Notes under the pieces: model-generated
What the model was told of the DNA's origin: nothing
The model's input: only the letters and a program-made list of their open reading frames with translations
The model's database searches: none
DNA from: Sulfurimonas sp.
GTDB lineage: Bacteria; Campylobacterota; Campylobacteria; Campylobacterales; Sulfurimonadaceae
Assembly (NCBI RefSeq): GCF_019429335.1
Contig: NZ_JAHYJB010000001.1
Location: forward strand, 1 to 64,000
DNA length: 64,000 nt
Reading direction: 5' to 3'
Translations under genes and position numbers: made by a program
Shown: positions 8,526 to 21,000 of the stretch, one piece after another
Numbering within the stretch: the first letter of the stretch is position 1
How the letters are laid out: every line of letters starts with the position of its first letter

Positions 8526-11075
8526 ATGGCATTTATAGAAGATTATAAAGCGCATACGCTAGAGAGAGAGGCACTTGGTGTTCCACCGCTGCCGCTAAAT
8601 GCTGAGCAAGCTGTTGCATTGGTTGAGATGATAAAAGCAGGTGAGGGCGACATGGCTCAAAATGTCAATCTTCTTACAAATTGTGTATCTCCTGGTGTTG
8701 ACGATGCTGCGTACGTAAAAGCTGCATTTTTAAATGATGTCGCAAGTGAGAAAATCAGTGTGGCTTCAATTGCACCTGAAAATGCAGTTTCAATGATGGG
8801 AATGATGCTTGGCGGATACAATGTAAAACCGATGGTTGACGCTCTTGCTTCTAAAAATCCTAAAGTAGTTGATGCCGCTAAAGAGGCTCTAAAGCACACA
8901 CTTCTTGTATATGATGCGTTTAATGATGTAGAGGAGCTTCACAGAGCTGGCAATGCGCATGCGACAGAAGTTATCACATCATGGGCAAATGCAGAGTGGT
9001 TTACTCACAAACCTGCGCTTGCAGATAAGATTACCGTAACGGTATTTAAAGTTCCGGGCGAGACAAATACGGATGACCTTTCACCGGCTTCTGAAGCATT
9101 TACTCGCTCAGATATCCCTCTTCATGCTAACTCAATGCTTGTTGCAAAAATGGCTGACCCGATTAATACAATTAAAAAGCTAAAAGAAAAAGGCAATCCT
9201 ATTGCTTACGTAGGTGACGTTGTAGGGACAGGAAGCTCAAGAAAATCAGGCGTTAACTCCGTTCAGTGGCACATAGGCGAAGATATCCCGGGTGTTCCTA
9301 ATAAGCGTACGGGCGGTGTTGTTCTTGGCGGAATTATCGCTCCTATTTTCTTTGCCACATGTGAAGATTCAGGCGCACTTCCGCTAGAACTTGATGTTAC
9401 TCAGATGGAGAGCGGTGACGTTATTACTATTTATCCATATAAGGGTGAAGCCTATAAAGAGGGCAAATGTATCGCTACATTCAAACTAAACCCAAACACA
9501 ATTACAGACGAAGTTAGAGCAGGCGGACGAATACCACTGATTATCGGCCGCGGTTTAACGGCTAAAGCACGCGGTCTTCTTGGACTTGGAGCTTCTGATG
9601 CTTTCTTGACCGCCGAGCAGCCTGCTGATACCGGCAAGGGCTATACTCTTGCTCAGAAGATGGTAGGTCGTGCTTGCGGAATGGCGGGCGTACGTCCTGG
9701 TATGTATGTTGAGCCTGTAACTTCAACTGTTGGAAGCCAAGATACAACTGGACCAATGACAAGAGATGAAGTTGTAGAGCTTGCTGCCCTTGGTTTTAGT
9801 GCTGATTTGGTCATGCAGTCATTTTGTCACACTGCAGCTTATCCAAAGCCTTCAGATGTCGTAATGCACCATACGCTTCCTGATTTTATATCTAAGCGTT
9901 CAGGTGTTGCTCTTCGTCCGGGTGACGGTGTTATCCACTCTTGGTTAAATAGAATGGTTCTGCCGGACACAGTTGGAACAGGTGCAGACAGCCATACACG
10001 TTTTCCAATCGGTATATCCTTCCCAGGCGGTTCAGGTATCGTTGCATTTGCAGCTGTTACGGGCTCTATGCCTTTAACTATGCCAGAGTCGGTACTTGTT
10101 AGATTTAGCGGAGAGTTGCAACCTGGTATCACACTTCGTGACCTTGTTAATGCGATTCCGCACCAAGCTATCAAAGAGGGACATTTAACTGTTGCTAAAA
10201 AAGATAAGAAAAACATCTTCAACGGCCGTATTTTAGAGATTGAAGGTCTGCCAAACATGAAGTGCGAGCAGGCGTTTGAACTTTCAGATGCGTCAGCTGA
10301 GAGAAGTGCAGCCGCATGTACTGTTCTTTTAAATGAAGAGCCTGTAATCGAGTATCTTAAATCAAACGTTGTTCTTTTAGAAGCTATGATTCAAGCCGGT
10401 TATGAAGACAAGCGTACACTTCAGCGCCGTATTGATAAGATGAATGAGTGGTTGGCTAGCCCATCACTTATGAAGCCTGATGCAGATGCAGAGTATGCAG
10501 CGATAATCGAGATTGATTTAAATAAGATTACCGAGCCAATTTTAGCTTGTCCAAACGATCCTGATGATGTTGCAACTCTAAGCGAAGTATTGGCAAGTGA
10601 ACGTCCTACAAAGATAGATGAAGTATTTGTCGGTTCATGTATGACAAATATCGGTCACTACCGCGCACTTGGAGAAGTTTTAAGAGGCGAGGGTGCCGTT
10701 CCGACGAGATTATGGGTTTGCCCTCCTACGAAAATGGATGAAAAACAGCTTATAGAAGAGGGTTACTATGCTATATTTGGCGGCTCTGGTGCGAGAACTG
10801 AAATTCCTGGATGCTCACTCTGTATGGGCAACCAAGCACGTGTTGCTGATGGTGCAGTTGTTTTTTCAACATCTACGCGTAACTTCGACAACCGTTTAGG
10901 TAAAGGTGCTCAGGTTTATCTAGGTTCTGCTGAACTTGCTGCTGTGTGTGCTATGCTTGGATATTTGCCGACAAAAGAGGAGTATTTAAATATAGTTCCT
11001 AAGAAAATAGGCGGGAAAGAGGATAAGATTTATAAATATCTTAACTTTAACCTTATCAAAAACTATAAACTCTAA
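8526..11075 (+). CDS. acnB: Bifunctional aconitate hydratase 2 / 2-methylisocitrate dehydratase
   Basis: 849-aa AcnB-type aconitase interconverting citrate and isocitrate. It has the HEAT-like N-terminal domain (residues 1-160) and the swivel domain placed before the catalytic core, as in AcnB. The [4Fe-4S] ligands are visible as Cys in [12 protein letters not shown] (about residue 704) and [11 protein letters not shown] (about 763 and 766). It stands as a single gene with a hairpin after it, but works with the TCA genes 11 kb downstream. Confidence 0.97.
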   Translation: MAFIEDYKAHTLEREALGVPPLPLNAEQAVALVEMIKAGEGDMAQNVNLLTNCVSPGVDDAAYVKAAFLNDVASEKISVASIAPENAVSMMGMMLGGYNVKPMVDALASKNPKVVDAAKEALKHTLLVYDAFNDVEELHRAGNAHATEVITSWANAEWFTHKPALADKITVTVFKVPGETNTDDLSPASEAFTRSDIPLHANSMLVAKMADPINTIKKLKEKGNPIAYVGDVVGTGSSRKSGVNSVQWHIGEDIPGVPNKRTGGVVLGGIIAPIFFATCEDSGALPLELDVTQMESGDVITIYPYKGEAYKEGKCIATFKLNPNTITDEVRAGGRIPLIIGRGLTAKARGLLGLGASDAFLTAEQPADTGKGYTLAQKMVGRACGMAGVRPGMYVEPVTSTVGSQDTTGPMTRDEVVELAALGFSADLVMQSFCHTAAYPKPSDVVMHHTLPDFISKRSGVALRPGDGVIHSWLNRMVLPDTVGTGADSHTRFPIGISFPGGSGIVAFAAVTGSMPLTMPESVLVRFSGELQPGITLRDLVNAIPHQAIKEGHLTVAKKDKKNIFNGRILEIEGLPNMKCEQAFELSDASAERSAAACTVLLNEEPVIEYLKSNVVLLEAMIQAGYEDKRTLQRRIDKMNEWLASPSLMKPDADAEYAAIIEIDLNKITEPILACPNDPDDVATLSEVLASERPTKIDEVFVGSCMTNIGHYRALGEVLRGEGAVPTRLWVCPPTKMDEKQLIEEGYYAIFGGSGARTEIPGCSLCMGNQARVADGAVVFSTSTRNFDNRLGKGAQVYLGSAELAAVCAMLGYLPTKEEYLNIVPKKIGGKEDKIYKYLNFNLIKNYKL

Positions 11076-11082
11076 AAAAAAG

Positions 11083-11106
11083 CAGTGCAGAAAAATTTTT
11101 GCACTG
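11083..11106 (+). terminator. Hairpin after acnB
   Basis: CAGTGCA and TGCACTG form a 7-bp stem around an A/T-rich loop eight bases after the acnB stop. There is no long T tract afterwards, so this is a possible rather than certain intrinsic terminator. Confidence 0.45.
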
Positions 11107-11199
11107 TCTCCAAAAATCCCATCTTATGTTAAAACGGCAATAGCTATTTTATTTTCTTATGCTAGAATATCTAAAATTTAGTAATCAGGTTAGATATTA

Positions 11200-13575
11200 A
11201 TGCAAAAAATATACAAATTAGCCGTATTGGTTCTGCTTTTAATCGGCGGGGCACTATTTTTATTTAACAACTTTGTTGCAAACTATAATAATCAGATAGA
11301 AAAAACAGAATATAAAATCAGCGGAGTAGAATTCGCGCAAAAGATTCAAAAATTTATACTGAAAATCCAGAAATTAAGAGGTTACAGCCAGTTTGACGAA
11401 ATCTCGATGGGTCAATCAAATTACGGCAGTATAAAAAACAGCGTCGAATTTATAAGAGTAGACGTTAATAAAGAGATGGCTATTATAAGAGATATCAAAA
11501 TACTATATCCGACTCTTTACGACAACGACTACAACCACATTGCTAATGAAATTGAGAGTCTGCTTAAAAACACAGATGATGATAAAACACTTCTGTATCA
11601 AAAATATACATATATTATTGAACAATTAAAGGATAAGATGTACTATTTGGGATTTAAATCCAAACTTCTGCTTGAGTCCGATAGTGAGAAATATTTTTTG
11701 ATAGAAATTATGCTAAAACACCTTCCAAATCTCATAGAAATTACCGGAAAAATCAGAGCAAAAACAACAAAAGCTATTTCGGACAACTTATCTGACGCAG
11801 AGTTTAGGTATTCAGTCCAAAACAGCTGGCTATTATATGAAGAGTATGCAAAACAGATACGCAGAACCATCAATGAAATAGAAGATGACGTAGAAAAAAC
11901 AAGATTGCTCTCTATGTTTGATAACATTAATAGTGAAGCAAAAAAGATGCAAGAGTATGTTAAGAAAACAGTTATCTCTGACAATATAGATATCGACGCG
12001 CTGGAATTTTTTACAATATCTACCAATATAATAGATGAAATGTTTGAGCTATACAGCACCAACGCTGAATTTTTAAATCAAAAATTAAACAGAAAACTGC
12101 TTGAGGTGAAAAAGACGAAGATGTACGGGATAGTTGTCGGTGCCTTTGTTGTTCTATTTATATTTGTGACCATCATTTCAATGGTTAGAAGCTATATGCT
12201 TTATATGAAGAGTGAAAAAAAGATAAAAAATAATCTGACCTCTATTATAAAACTTAAAAACGATTTGGAAAAGTGCAAGACAACAGGGGAGATATCTTCA
12301 TCCGCACTCTACTTCTTTGCAAATAAATTCAATATTGTTCAAGGTGCCATATATCTCTTTAACGAAGAGAACAACAAACTCTATCTGGCATCGTCATACG
12401 CAACAAACGAGATGAAGCCGATTGTAGAGCTGGGAGAGGGGATGATTGGGGAGGTTGCAGTCCAAAAGCAGTATATATATACAGAGATTAGTGATGAGAA
12501 AAAAAGACGCTTCACTATCGAGTCTATTACAATTGAGCCGACAAATATATGCACAATTCCGCTTATAAGCTATGAGAAACTTTTTGGCGTCCTGCAGCTT
12601 GGATTTATCAAAAAAAACGAGATAATCCATAATGAGGATTTTACATATTTTATTGATATGATTATCGGCTTTTTGCGTGATGCAAAATATCTTGATACCA
12701 ATAAAAAATATATAGAGCTGATAGATAAGTATGTAATCACATCAAAAACAAATACGAAAGGAATTATTACCGACGTAAGCGATGCTTTTACAAAGATATC
12801 TGGATATTCAAAAAAAGAGGTTATCGGAAAATCGCACTCTATTGTTTCGCATCCTGACACCTCAAAAGAGCTCTATAAAAATTTATGGGAGACTATATTA
12901 GCCGGAAAAATATTTAAAGGTGAGCTTAAAAACCTTAACAAGAGCGGTGAAGAGTACTGGGTAGAAATAACCGTGACGCCTCAGACTGATAAATATAACA
13001 ATATTTTGGGCTTTTCTGCCATACTGCACGATATTACGGATAAGAAAAAAATAGAGGAGTACTCCATCACCGATGCTTTGACCGGTCTTTATAACAGACG
13101 CTTTTTTGATTTAAATTTTGCAAAAGAGCATAAAATTTCAAAGCGTGAAAATAAAAATCTGGTTCTTCTTATCATAGATATCGACTACTTTAAACAGTAC
13201 AATGACCGCTATGGACATCAAAAGGGTGATGAAGCGCTTAAGGCTATCTCGCTGGAGATGAAATCATTTTTCAAGCGCGCGAATGATTATGTTTACAGAC
13301 TTGGAGGAGAGGAGTTTGCTATATCGTTTTATTCAAACAGCAACAAGATTGCATTTGAGCGGGCAGAGGTTATGAGAAAAAATATAGAGGAGCTGAGGAT
13401 AGAGCATAAAGAGAGCAATGTCTCAAAATTTGTATCAATTTCAATAGGATTATCTTTTATTCCAAAAGAGTGCGATATGGGGATAGACGAGATATATAAA
13501 ATAACGGATCAAGCTCTCTATAGAGCTAAGCACGGCGGAAGAAACAGGGTTGAAATAGCCGTACTCAATCCCTGA
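11200..13575 (+). CDS. Membrane GAF-PAS-GGDEF diguanylate cyclase
   Basis: 791-aa signalling protein that makes cyclic di-GMP. A membrane helix lies at residues 5-25 and a second near 308-330, flanking a helical periplasmic sensor. A GAF domain (about 355-500), a PAS domain (about 510-620) and a C-terminal GGDEF domain follow. The active-site motif is GGEEF near residue 703, so catalysis is expected. The RAND sequence five residues before it matches the RxxD product-inhibition site. There is no EAL domain. The last 11 bp overlap the convergent lolA. Confidence 0.88.
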   Translation: MQKIYKLAVLVLLLIGGALFLFNNFVANYNNQIEKTEYKISGVEFAQKIQKFILKIQKLRGYSQFDEISMGQSNYGSIKNSVEFIRVDVNKEMAIIRDIKILYPTLYDNDYNHIANEIESLLKNTDDDKTLLYQKYTYIIEQLKDKMYYLGFKSKLLLESDSEKYFLIEIMLKHLPNLIEITGKIRAKTTKAISDNLSDAEFRYSVQNSWLLYEEYAKQIRRTINEIEDDVEKTRLLSMFDNINSEAKKMQEYVKKTVISDNIDIDALEFFTISTNIIDEMFELYSTNAEFLNQKLNRKLLEVKKTKMYGIVVGAFVVLFIFVTIISMVRSYMLYMKSEKKIKNNLTSIIKLKNDLEKCKTTGEISSSALYFFANKFNIVQGAIYLFNEENNKLYLASSYATNEMKPIVELGEGMIGEVAVQKQYIYTEISDEKKRRFTIESITIEPTNICTIPLISYEKLFGVLQLGFIKKNEIIHNEDFTYFIDMIIGFLRDAKYLDTNKKYIELIDKYVITSKTNTKGIITDVSDAFTKISGYSKKEVIGKSHSIVSHPDTSKELYKNLWETILAGKIFKGELKNLNKSGEEYWVEITVTPQTDKYNNILGFSAILHDITDKKKIEEYSITDALTGLYNRRFFDLNFAKEHKISKRENKNLVLLIIDIDYFKQYNDRYGHQKGDEALKAISLEMKSFFKRANDYVYRLGGEEFAISFYSNSNKIAFERAEVMRKNIEELRIEHKESNVSKFVSISIGLSFIPKECDMGIDEIYKITDQALYRAKHGGRNRVEIAVLNP

Positions 13576-14080
13576 TAATGTCAAATTCCGCTGAGAAAGA
13601 GGGCTTGAAAATAGCTTTATTTATGCTCTGATTTTGCTTTTGGTTTTTAAAAACTATTTTAACGCTATTCTCAAACTCATCTAAATATGAGATTGATTCT
13701 ATGAGTCTGCCTTTTATGACTATCGTAAACTTTGACTCTCTGTAGTATGCAACATATCTGTTTGTTTCTATTTCTTTGGCATTGCTTATCATCTTAAAGA
13801 AGTCAAAATTCGACTCTATTTTTCTTATTATCACCTGCTCAATATCAGGCTCGACAATCGTTACCTCAAAATCATTTATATAAACCTCTTTTTTAACCGG
13901 TTTTATATAACTCCATCTTGCATTTTGCGGTTTTGAAGCTACTATGTGACCGTAATAGTTTATAGTTTTGTTTTTTTCGTCAGTTATGCTTTGCGTAAAG
14001 TCAGCTTCAAAGGATACTATATCTTCGAGGGAGGCGAAAAGTTCCACGGTTATTAAAATCGCTAAAAAAATATATCTCAC
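13565..14080 (-). CDS. lolA: Outer-membrane lipoprotein carrier protein LolA
   Basis: 171-aa periplasmic chaperone ferrying lipoproteins from the inner to the outer membrane. A short signal peptide (RYIFLAILITVELFAS) is followed by the LolA half-barrel pattern (FEADFTQSITDE, then GHIVASKPQNARWSY). Length fits the epsilonproteobacterial family. It is divergent from secA and convergent with the diguanylate cyclase, overlapping it by 11 bp. A LolC/E-type permease lies 2.7 kb away. Confidence 0.82.
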   Translation of the reverse strand: MRYIFLAILITVELFASLEDIVSFEADFTQSITDEKNKTINYYGHIVASKPQNARWSYIKPVKKEVYINDFEVTIVEPDIEQVIIRKIESNFDFFKMISNAKEIETNRYVAYYRESKFTIVIKGRLIESISYLDEFENSVKIVFKNQKQNQSINKAIFKPSFSAEFDIIRD

Positions 14081-14254
14081 TTTTATCCTTGTTTTTGAAA
14101 ATTATATCCAAGCGGTTGTTTACATATTACTTAGTATTAATAGTAAAAAAAAATCATTTTAGAATATATGCGAATTATTATTATATGTATGATAAAATAA
14201 AAAGAATTTCAGTGGCAGGCTCATAAAGAGGAGCTGTCTATAATAAGGTTGCGG

Positions 14255-16828
14255 ATGCTGCAGGCATTAATTGGTAAGATTTTTGGTACTACAAATGATC
14301 GTGAATTAAAGAGATATTTTAGTACTGTAGAGAAGATAAATAATTTAGAGAGTAAATATAAATCATTAAATGATGATGAGTTGAAGAGTGCTTTTTTTGA
14401 GCTAAAAGAGAGTGTTTTATCAGGTAAAAAAACGCTAGAGGATGTTTTGGTTGACTCTTTTGCAATTACGAGAGAAGCTAGCGTGAGAACGCTAAACATG
14501 AGACACTTCGACGTTCAGCTTATAGGCGGGGTAGTTCTGCATGAGGGCAGAATTGCAGAGATGAAGACGGGAGAGGGTAAGACGCTTGTTGCTACTTTGC
14601 CAATAGTTCTTAATGCAATTACGGGCAAAGGTGTACATCTTGTAACCGTGAACGACTACCTAGCTTCTAGAGACGGCAATGAGATGCGTCCTCTGTATGA
14701 ATTTTTAGGCTTTAGTGTAGGTGTTATTCTAGAAAATATGAATGACCCGGTGGCTAAAAGAGAAGTCTACAACGCCGACATAACTTATGGAACAAATAAT
14801 GAGTTTGGATTTGATTACCTAAGAGACAATATGAGTTACTCTCGCGCTAATATGGTTCAAAGAGGGCACAATTTTGTTATTGTTGATGAAGTTGACAGTA
14901 TTTTAATAGATGAGGCAAGAACTCCTCTAATCATCTCAGGACCGACAAATAGAACACTTAGAGATTTTAAAGATGCAAACAGTATAGCTCTCTTGCTTGT
15001 AAAAGATAAGCACTTTAGTGTAGATGAAAAAGACAAGACAGTTTTGCTTACAGAAGAGGGCATTACAAGAGCAGAGGAGCTTTTTAAAGTTGAAAATCTT
15101 TACAGCCCTGAGAATGCTTCACTCTCGCATATCCTTGACCAAGCACTTAAGGCAAACTATCTTTTTGAAAAAGATGTTGATTACGTTGTGAACAGCGGTG
15201 AGGTTGTAATTGTTGATGAGTTTACAGGACGCCTTAGCGAGGGACGTCGTTTCTCGGAGGGTCTGCATCAAGCCCTTGAGGCTAAAGAGGGCGTTGAGAT
15301 AAAAGAGGAGACGCAAACATTAGCAGATATCACGTTCCAAAACTATTTTAGAATGTATAACAAACTGGCTGGTATGACGGGAACTGCGCAGACTGAAGCA
15401 TCTGAATTCGCACAAATCTACTCACTTGACGTTATCTCTATTCCCACAAACATACCTATTCAAAGAAAAGATTTAAACGACCTGATTTACAAAACAGAGA
15501 AAGAGAAGTTTGAAGCCGTAATAAATACGATAAAAAAACTCTCAACAACAGGTCAGCCCGTGCTAATTGGAACAGCCTCAATAGAGAAGTCGGAGATACT
15601 TCATGAAGTGCTTAAAAAAGAGAAGATACCGCATACAGTTTTAAATGCAAAAAATCACGCGCAAGAGGGCGAGATTATTAAAAATGCCGGTGCAAAAGGC
15701 GCAGTTACAATTGCCACAAATATGGCAGGACGCGGTGTTGACATCAAGGTTGATGATGAAGTAAGAGATCTTGGCGGATTGTACATCGTGGGTACAGAGA
15801 GACACGAGAACCGTCGCATCGATAATCAGCTTCGCGGAAGAAGCGGACGCCAAGGTGACCCTGGAACTACACAATTTTATCTCTCGCTTGAAGATAGTCT
15901 TCTTAGAATTTTCGGAAGCGACAAGATTAAGAGCATAATGGAGAGACTAGGCGTTGAAGACGGCGAGTATATAGAGTCAAAAATGGTTACGCGCGCAGTT
16001 GAAAAGGCTCAGAAAAAAGTCGAAAATATGCACTATGATGGCAGAAAGCATATTGTTGAGTATGATGATGTTGCAAACGAGCAGAGAAAAATAGTTTACA
16101 GATTTAGAAATCAACTGCTTGACCCTGAGTTTGATATCTCATCAAAAATCAATGAAATTAGGGCAGAATATATCCAGCATGTACTAAACAATGCAGCTAT
16201 TTTTAACGGCGGAGCAAGAGAGGACTTTAATTTAGAAAAAGTCTTTAAGACACTGCATGAGGAGATTAGCCTCGAGCTAAGTGCTGAAAATTTCTTATCT
16301 TACGAGTATGAAGAGCTGCTTGAGACTATTGTAGAGAATGTAAAAGGTGTTTACGACAGCAAAATGAGCGTGCTTGACGAGGGTGTGCGAAGTGAAATAG
16401 AGAGGGAGCTATACCTAAAAGAGCTTGACAATGCTTGGAGAGAGCATCTTTATGCAATGGATAATATGAAAACAGGTATCAGACTAAGAGCTTATAACCA
16501 AAAAGATCCGCTTGTAGAGTATAAAAAAGAGAGCTTTAGCCTCTTTACCGAGCTTGTCGGAGATATCAAGTTTAACACTATAAAAACTCTTCAGATTATC
16601 CAGTTTAGGGTTCAAGATTCAGAGGAGGAAGCGAGACGTGTTGCAGAGCAGCTGGATATACAGAGAAAAATCAACGAAGCGGCGATTCAGTTTAACCTCT
16701 ATCAAAATGAACAGGAAAATTCTGCAAAGAAAATCTCAAGAAATGATACATGTCCATGCGGCAGCGGCAAAAAATATAAACAGTGCTGCGGTAAAAGCGG
16801 TCCTAAAAAAGGTGTTTTTGCTTCTTGA
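14255..16828 (+). CDS. secA: Preprotein translocase ATPase SecA
   Basis: ATP-driven motor of the Sec export pathway, 857 aa from the chosen start. Walker A ([10 protein letters not shown]) is near residue 104 and Walker B ([12 protein letters not shown]) near 210. The PPXD, helical and C-terminal linker regions are all present. The tail has the zinc-binding [14 protein letters not shown] motif. I chose ATG 14255 because AAGG lies six bases upstream; the TTG at 14249 has no well-placed ribosome-binding site. The stop overlaps the next gene as TTGA. Confidence 0.96.
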   Translation: MLQALIGKIFGTTNDRELKRYFSTVEKINNLESKYKSLNDDELKSAFFELKESVLSGKKTLEDVLVDSFAITREASVRTLNMRHFDVQLIGGVVLHEGRIAEMKTGEGKTLVATLPIVLNAITGKGVHLVTVNDYLASRDGNEMRPLYEFLGFSVGVILENMNDPVAKREVYNADITYGTNNEFGFDYLRDNMSYSRANMVQRGHNFVIVDEVDSILIDEARTPLIISGPTNRTLRDFKDANSIALLLVKDKHFSVDEKDKTVLLTEEGITRAEELFKVENLYSPENASLSHILDQALKANYLFEKDVDYVVNSGEVVIVDEFTGRLSEGRRFSEGLHQALEAKEGVEIKEETQTLADITFQNYFRMYNKLAGMTGTAQTEASEFAQIYSLDVISIPTNIPIQRKDLNDLIYKTEKEKFEAVINTIKKLSTTGQPVLIGTASIEKSEILHEVLKKEKIPHTVLNAKNHAQEGEIIKNAGAKGAVTIATNMAGRGVDIKVDDEVRDLGGLYIVGTERHENRRIDNQLRGRSGRQGDPGTTQFYLSLEDSLLRIFGSDKIKSIMERLGVEDGEYIESKMVTRAVEKAQKKVENMHYDGRKHIVEYDDVANEQRKIVYRFRNQLLDPEFDISSKINEIRAEYIQHVLNNAAIFNGGAREDFNLEKVFKTLHEEISLELSAENFLSYEYEELLETIVENVKGVYDSKMSVLDEGVRSEIERELYLKELDNAWREHLYAMDNMKTGIRLRAYNQKDPLVEYKKESFSLFTELVGDIKFNTIKTLQIIQFRVQDSEEEARRVAEQLDIQRKINEAAIQFNLYQNEQENSAKKISRNDTCPCGSGKKYKQCCGKSGPKKGVFAS

Positions 16829-18027
16829 AAACATCAATTGTTCCATATTTAGTAAAAAGATTTTTACGTTTTGATAACGAGCAACCGTTTATATTCCTAT
16901 CCGCTCTTTTAGCGTTTATGGGGATATCGCTTGGGGTAATGGTTCTTTTGATTGCCATGGCGCTTATGAACGGCTTTGACAACGAGTTTCGAAAAAAATT
17001 GACAATCATGAACTATCCTATGACAATTCTTCCGAAATTTTACGGAGCCGTCAATGAAGATTTACTGCTTACTCTGGAATCACAGTTTCCAAATCTAAGT
17101 TTCAGCCCGTATGTGCAATCTGCGATTATGGCAAGAAGCGGCTCTAAGCTTGAAGGCGGATATATTTTCGGTGTTGATTTTCAGAGTGAAGCCAAAGTAA
17201 ACAGCGTTTTAAGCGAGGCGATAGCAAAAAACGAGTTTGATAGATTTGACGTTTTAATTGGTAAGACGTTAAGGGATGAGTTTTTGCTTCAAGATGGCGA
17301 TAAACTGATGTATATTTTTACGCATGTTGAACCGGGTGGCATGAGCGTTACTCCCAAAATAAAAAGATTCAGTGTCAAGGGAGTGTTTGATTCTGGTCTC
17401 TCAGCTTATGATAAGGCTTATAACTACACAACCCTCTCATCGCTTCAATCAATGCTGAATCTGCCTAGCAATCAATACAGCGGGATACATATCTACTCCA
17501 CAAATTCTCAAGAGGATATATTGAAAATAAAAGCACTCCTGCCTAAGAGTGTCATTATAAAAGGTTGGTGGGAAGATAATGTTAACTTTTTTGCGGCTCT
17601 TGAACTTGAAAAGGTCTCTCTGTTTATCGTGCTGATGCTTATAATCCTTATTGCTGCGATAAACATTATATCTTCGCTTCTGATGACCGTTATGAACAGA
17701 AGAAGCGAGATTGCGCTGCTTCTATCTCTTGGAGCTACTCCAGCGGAGATAAAAAAGGTCTTTTTGTATCTTGGTATGGTTATAGGAACGGGCGGTATTT
17801 TGGCAGGAATAGTTCTTGGAATGAGCGGATTATGGGTTCTTAGCACATTTGACATAGTGAATCTGCCAAAAGATGTCTATCCGACATCGACTCTGCCTCT
17901 TGATTTGAGCGTTAAAGATTTTATCTCAATTGTAGTCGGGGCATTTGTGATAGTTATAATCTCATCTTTTTATCCGGCAAAAAAGGCGAGCGAGGTAGAT
18001 ATTTTAACCGTTCTTAGAAACGAGTAG
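16825..18027 (+). CDS. LolC/LolE-type ABC transporter permease
   Basis: 400-aa inner-membrane protein with a transmembrane helix at residues 25-50, a large periplasmic MacB-like domain, and three helices from about 265 to the end ([20 protein letters not shown]). This is the LolC/LolE/FtsX layout for extracting lipoproteins to LolA. It begins with TTG overlapping the secA stop, so translation is coupled. The ATPase partner LolD is not adjacent. Single-permease Lol systems are known in several bacteria. Confidence 0.82.
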   Translation: MKTSIVPYLVKRFLRFDNEQPFIFLSALLAFMGISLGVMVLLIAMALMNGFDNEFRKKLTIMNYPMTILPKFYGAVNEDLLLTLESQFPNLSFSPYVQSAIMARSGSKLEGGYIFGVDFQSEAKVNSVLSEAIAKNEFDRFDVLIGKTLRDEFLLQDGDKLMYIFTHVEPGGMSVTPKIKRFSVKGVFDSGLSAYDKAYNYTTLSSLQSMLNLPSNQYSGIHIYSTNSQEDILKIKALLPKSVIIKGWWEDNVNFFAALELEKVSLFIVLMLIILIAAINIISSLLMTVMNRRSEIALLLSLGATPAEIKKVFLYLGMVIGTGGILAGIVLGMSGLWVLSTFDIVNLPKDVYPTSTLPLDLSVKDFISIVVGAFVIVIISSFYPAKKASEVDILTVLRNE

Positions 18028-18029
18028 CT

Positions 18030-21000
18030 CTACTTGTTCTCTTTATCTTTAAAGAGTTCAAACGGAAGCATAAGCGTTCTTTTTATTATGTTAAAAGGAG
18101 CGACCGCTATATCTTTTGCTATTTGTGTGTCAATGTCGGGGTCATCAAGCGCACCAGTTACTTTTAGAGTTGTAGATATATTCTCTTTTCCCATTAAGAT
18201 ATGTCCAAGAAGCGGTATCTTTGAAAATGAGCTCCCAAGGCTTGTTCTTAAGTTCAAGTCTAAATTTATGCTGTTTTTCTCCGTACTAGCTTCGCCAAAT
18301 CCAACAATTTCAATCTCTTTTGATTTGAGGTAGATGTCGCTGATGTTGTACACATCATCTTTAAATTTAAAATTAACATAAGCATTTTTTGCAGCTATTC
18401 CGTTTTTATTGTACCCGGGAAGAGAGAAGGTTACAAGGGAGGGAACGGTGTTCACAAAGGCAAGAATATTGTTTAAAATCTTATAATCAAGAATAGTGGT
18501 ATCTTTTACGTAAATCATTCCCTCATACTCATCAATAGGGCCGTTGATATAGAACTCCAAGGAGCCGCCTTTGAATTTTGAGAGATAAAAGAGCCTTCCC
18601 ATAAACTCATCGTTGAAATTCTCTCCGTATAGGTGAAATACGCTATCTTTTAGATTAAAAACCGCTCTGCCTTGCTTATGTGAAAGCTCACCATGCGCCA
18701 CTTTATTAAGAAACCTAAAATTGATAGTGTCAGAAATTACATGTCGATTTTTGCTGACAAAAATAAAGCAGTTTTGTGTGTCGACAAAAACCTTAGGTGT
18801 ACTGTTTTTATCACTGCTGCTGTTTCTGTCGTTAAAAAAGGTTGCTATTTCGTGCAGGTTTATTCCAATATTTTCCGCTTTTACAATGATGTCATCTTTT
18901 ATCTCTACATCAACCGCATCATTTATTTTTAAAAATATATCTTTTGTTTTAGTATCGACTTCACCATTTATAAAATAGCTCTCTATCAGTCCCTCTTTTG
19001 TTGCAAGAAATCTGTACTGGTAGTCTGTTTTTAGTGAAAATTTTGCATTTTTTTCATCTTTTGTTTTGCTGATCTCAAAACTGCCGTTTGTTAAATTATA
19101 GTCTGTCAGTATTTTAGAGTGTAGAGCTATTTTATCTATGGAGTTTACGCTAAGCTTCCACTCTTTATCCCAAAATGCGTACTCAAAATCATGACTCTTT
19201 GAGTTGATAAAAACTTTATTCTCTTTGCTTTGAAGCAGAAGCTCAATATCATCTTCATTTTTAAATATTTCGCCAAGGCTTGCGTCAATGTATTTCAAAT
19301 CATGGATTTTCACAAACCCCACTGAGTTTTTGAGGTTATACTCTGAGTTGATTTTTGCACTCAGGTTCTTTTCATACTTTAGAGCTAAATTATTTACTTT
19401 GAGTATATCCTGCTTTATATCTGCAGCTAGGTTATTGATAGTAAATTTGCTTGTGTCGGTTTTTAGTTTTACTAAATTTTTTGAAGATATATAAAGCCTC
19501 TTTTTGTCGTAGAGAAGATTTAAGAGTGGCTTTGATTTGTCAAGCTCGATTCCCATAAGGCTTAGAGACAAAAGATTTATTCCAATATTTGCTTTTTTTT
19601 CTTTAAAAAGAAGCTCACCAAAAAATATTGCCGAGAGAGTTTTTTCCGATCTTATCTTTGTTGGAGGAATTTTTGCGCTTATGCTGTCTATGTCAAATGG
19701 TATTTTCATTGCATCTATAAGTAGATTTTCACCTTTATAACTCCACCGGGATTTTTCAATCTCTAGGTAATCCTGCTCATTAGAGATAGTATAGAGTGCA
19801 ACAAGAGGTGTTTTGTCGTTAAGAAGCATCAAGGAGTTGTCTGTTGAGTTAATGCTCTCAAACCTAAAGGAGAGCTCTCCCTTTGACTCTTTTGCTCTAA
19901 AATCCAAATCTACATATGCTGAGGCGATATCGCCATATTTTGCACCCATATTCTCTACTTTGACGTTAGAGTTGTTTATAGTTATATGTGCGTCAAATAT
20001 ATCTATATCGAGTCCAAGATAGTTTATTTGCGCCTCTTTTGCGTAAAAGTCACCTATGGCTGCAACATCTGCAGATATAAGATTGATATCAAGTTTTAGG
20101 TTTGCATCCATCTCTCCATTTGTCTGAATAAACGGAAGATTAATGCCGTATCTATCCAGAAGATGCAGCAAATCTTTGTTTGCCTGACCTTTAAAGAGAA
20201 GATAGAGCGTCAAAAGCTCCTCTTTTTTTGTAAAATCAATCTTCAGCCAGCTTTTGTCAAGAAAAAACCCGTACGAATACGCATCTTGGGGTCTTATGCA
20301 TAACACACCGTCTTTAAACTCCAACTCCGTGCTCTTTGTACGAACAGAGTCCACTTTTTTGTCATAAACATATGTTAAATCATGTGCCGTAGCTTTTACA
20401 TGTAGATTTAGGTATGCCTCATCGATGTTTTTATAATCAATCCATCCATAGAATCTATTTATCGAGAGCCCTGATGCAGTTATTGCGTCATACATCCAAT
20501 ATTTGGCTCTTGGATCAATGTTAAAGAGATCAACTATCTCTCTTGTATCTTTGATATCTTTGTCAGATTCTATTTTATATAGGAGTTTATCCCTGTTTCC
20601 GCTTGCGTATAGTTTAAGCTTTGTCTCATCGCCTATATAAATAGAGAGCGCGGCTGTGAGCTCCAAGCCGTTATAAAGGCTAAAGATTGCATCTCCGTTA
20701 ATTTTCGTATTTTTGTTTGTAAGCAAAAAATCCTCAATATCTAGGTGAAGCAGACCATTTTGTGAGAGTAGCGTAGCGTTTATGGAAAAATCGTTCGAAG
20801 AGAGATTTACAAAGCCGCTCTCATTTTCAATATAGTGTAGAGTTACTGCTATATCGCGGTAAGCTGCTCTCTCAAGCGTTATCTCTTTAAACCAGTTTAA
20901 ATATGGAAGATTTTCTTTGATTGTTTTGATATTTTTTTCATAATCATCTTGTGAATCTGTTTTGCTTTTTTTCTCGCTAATTTCAATCTCTTTGGCGATG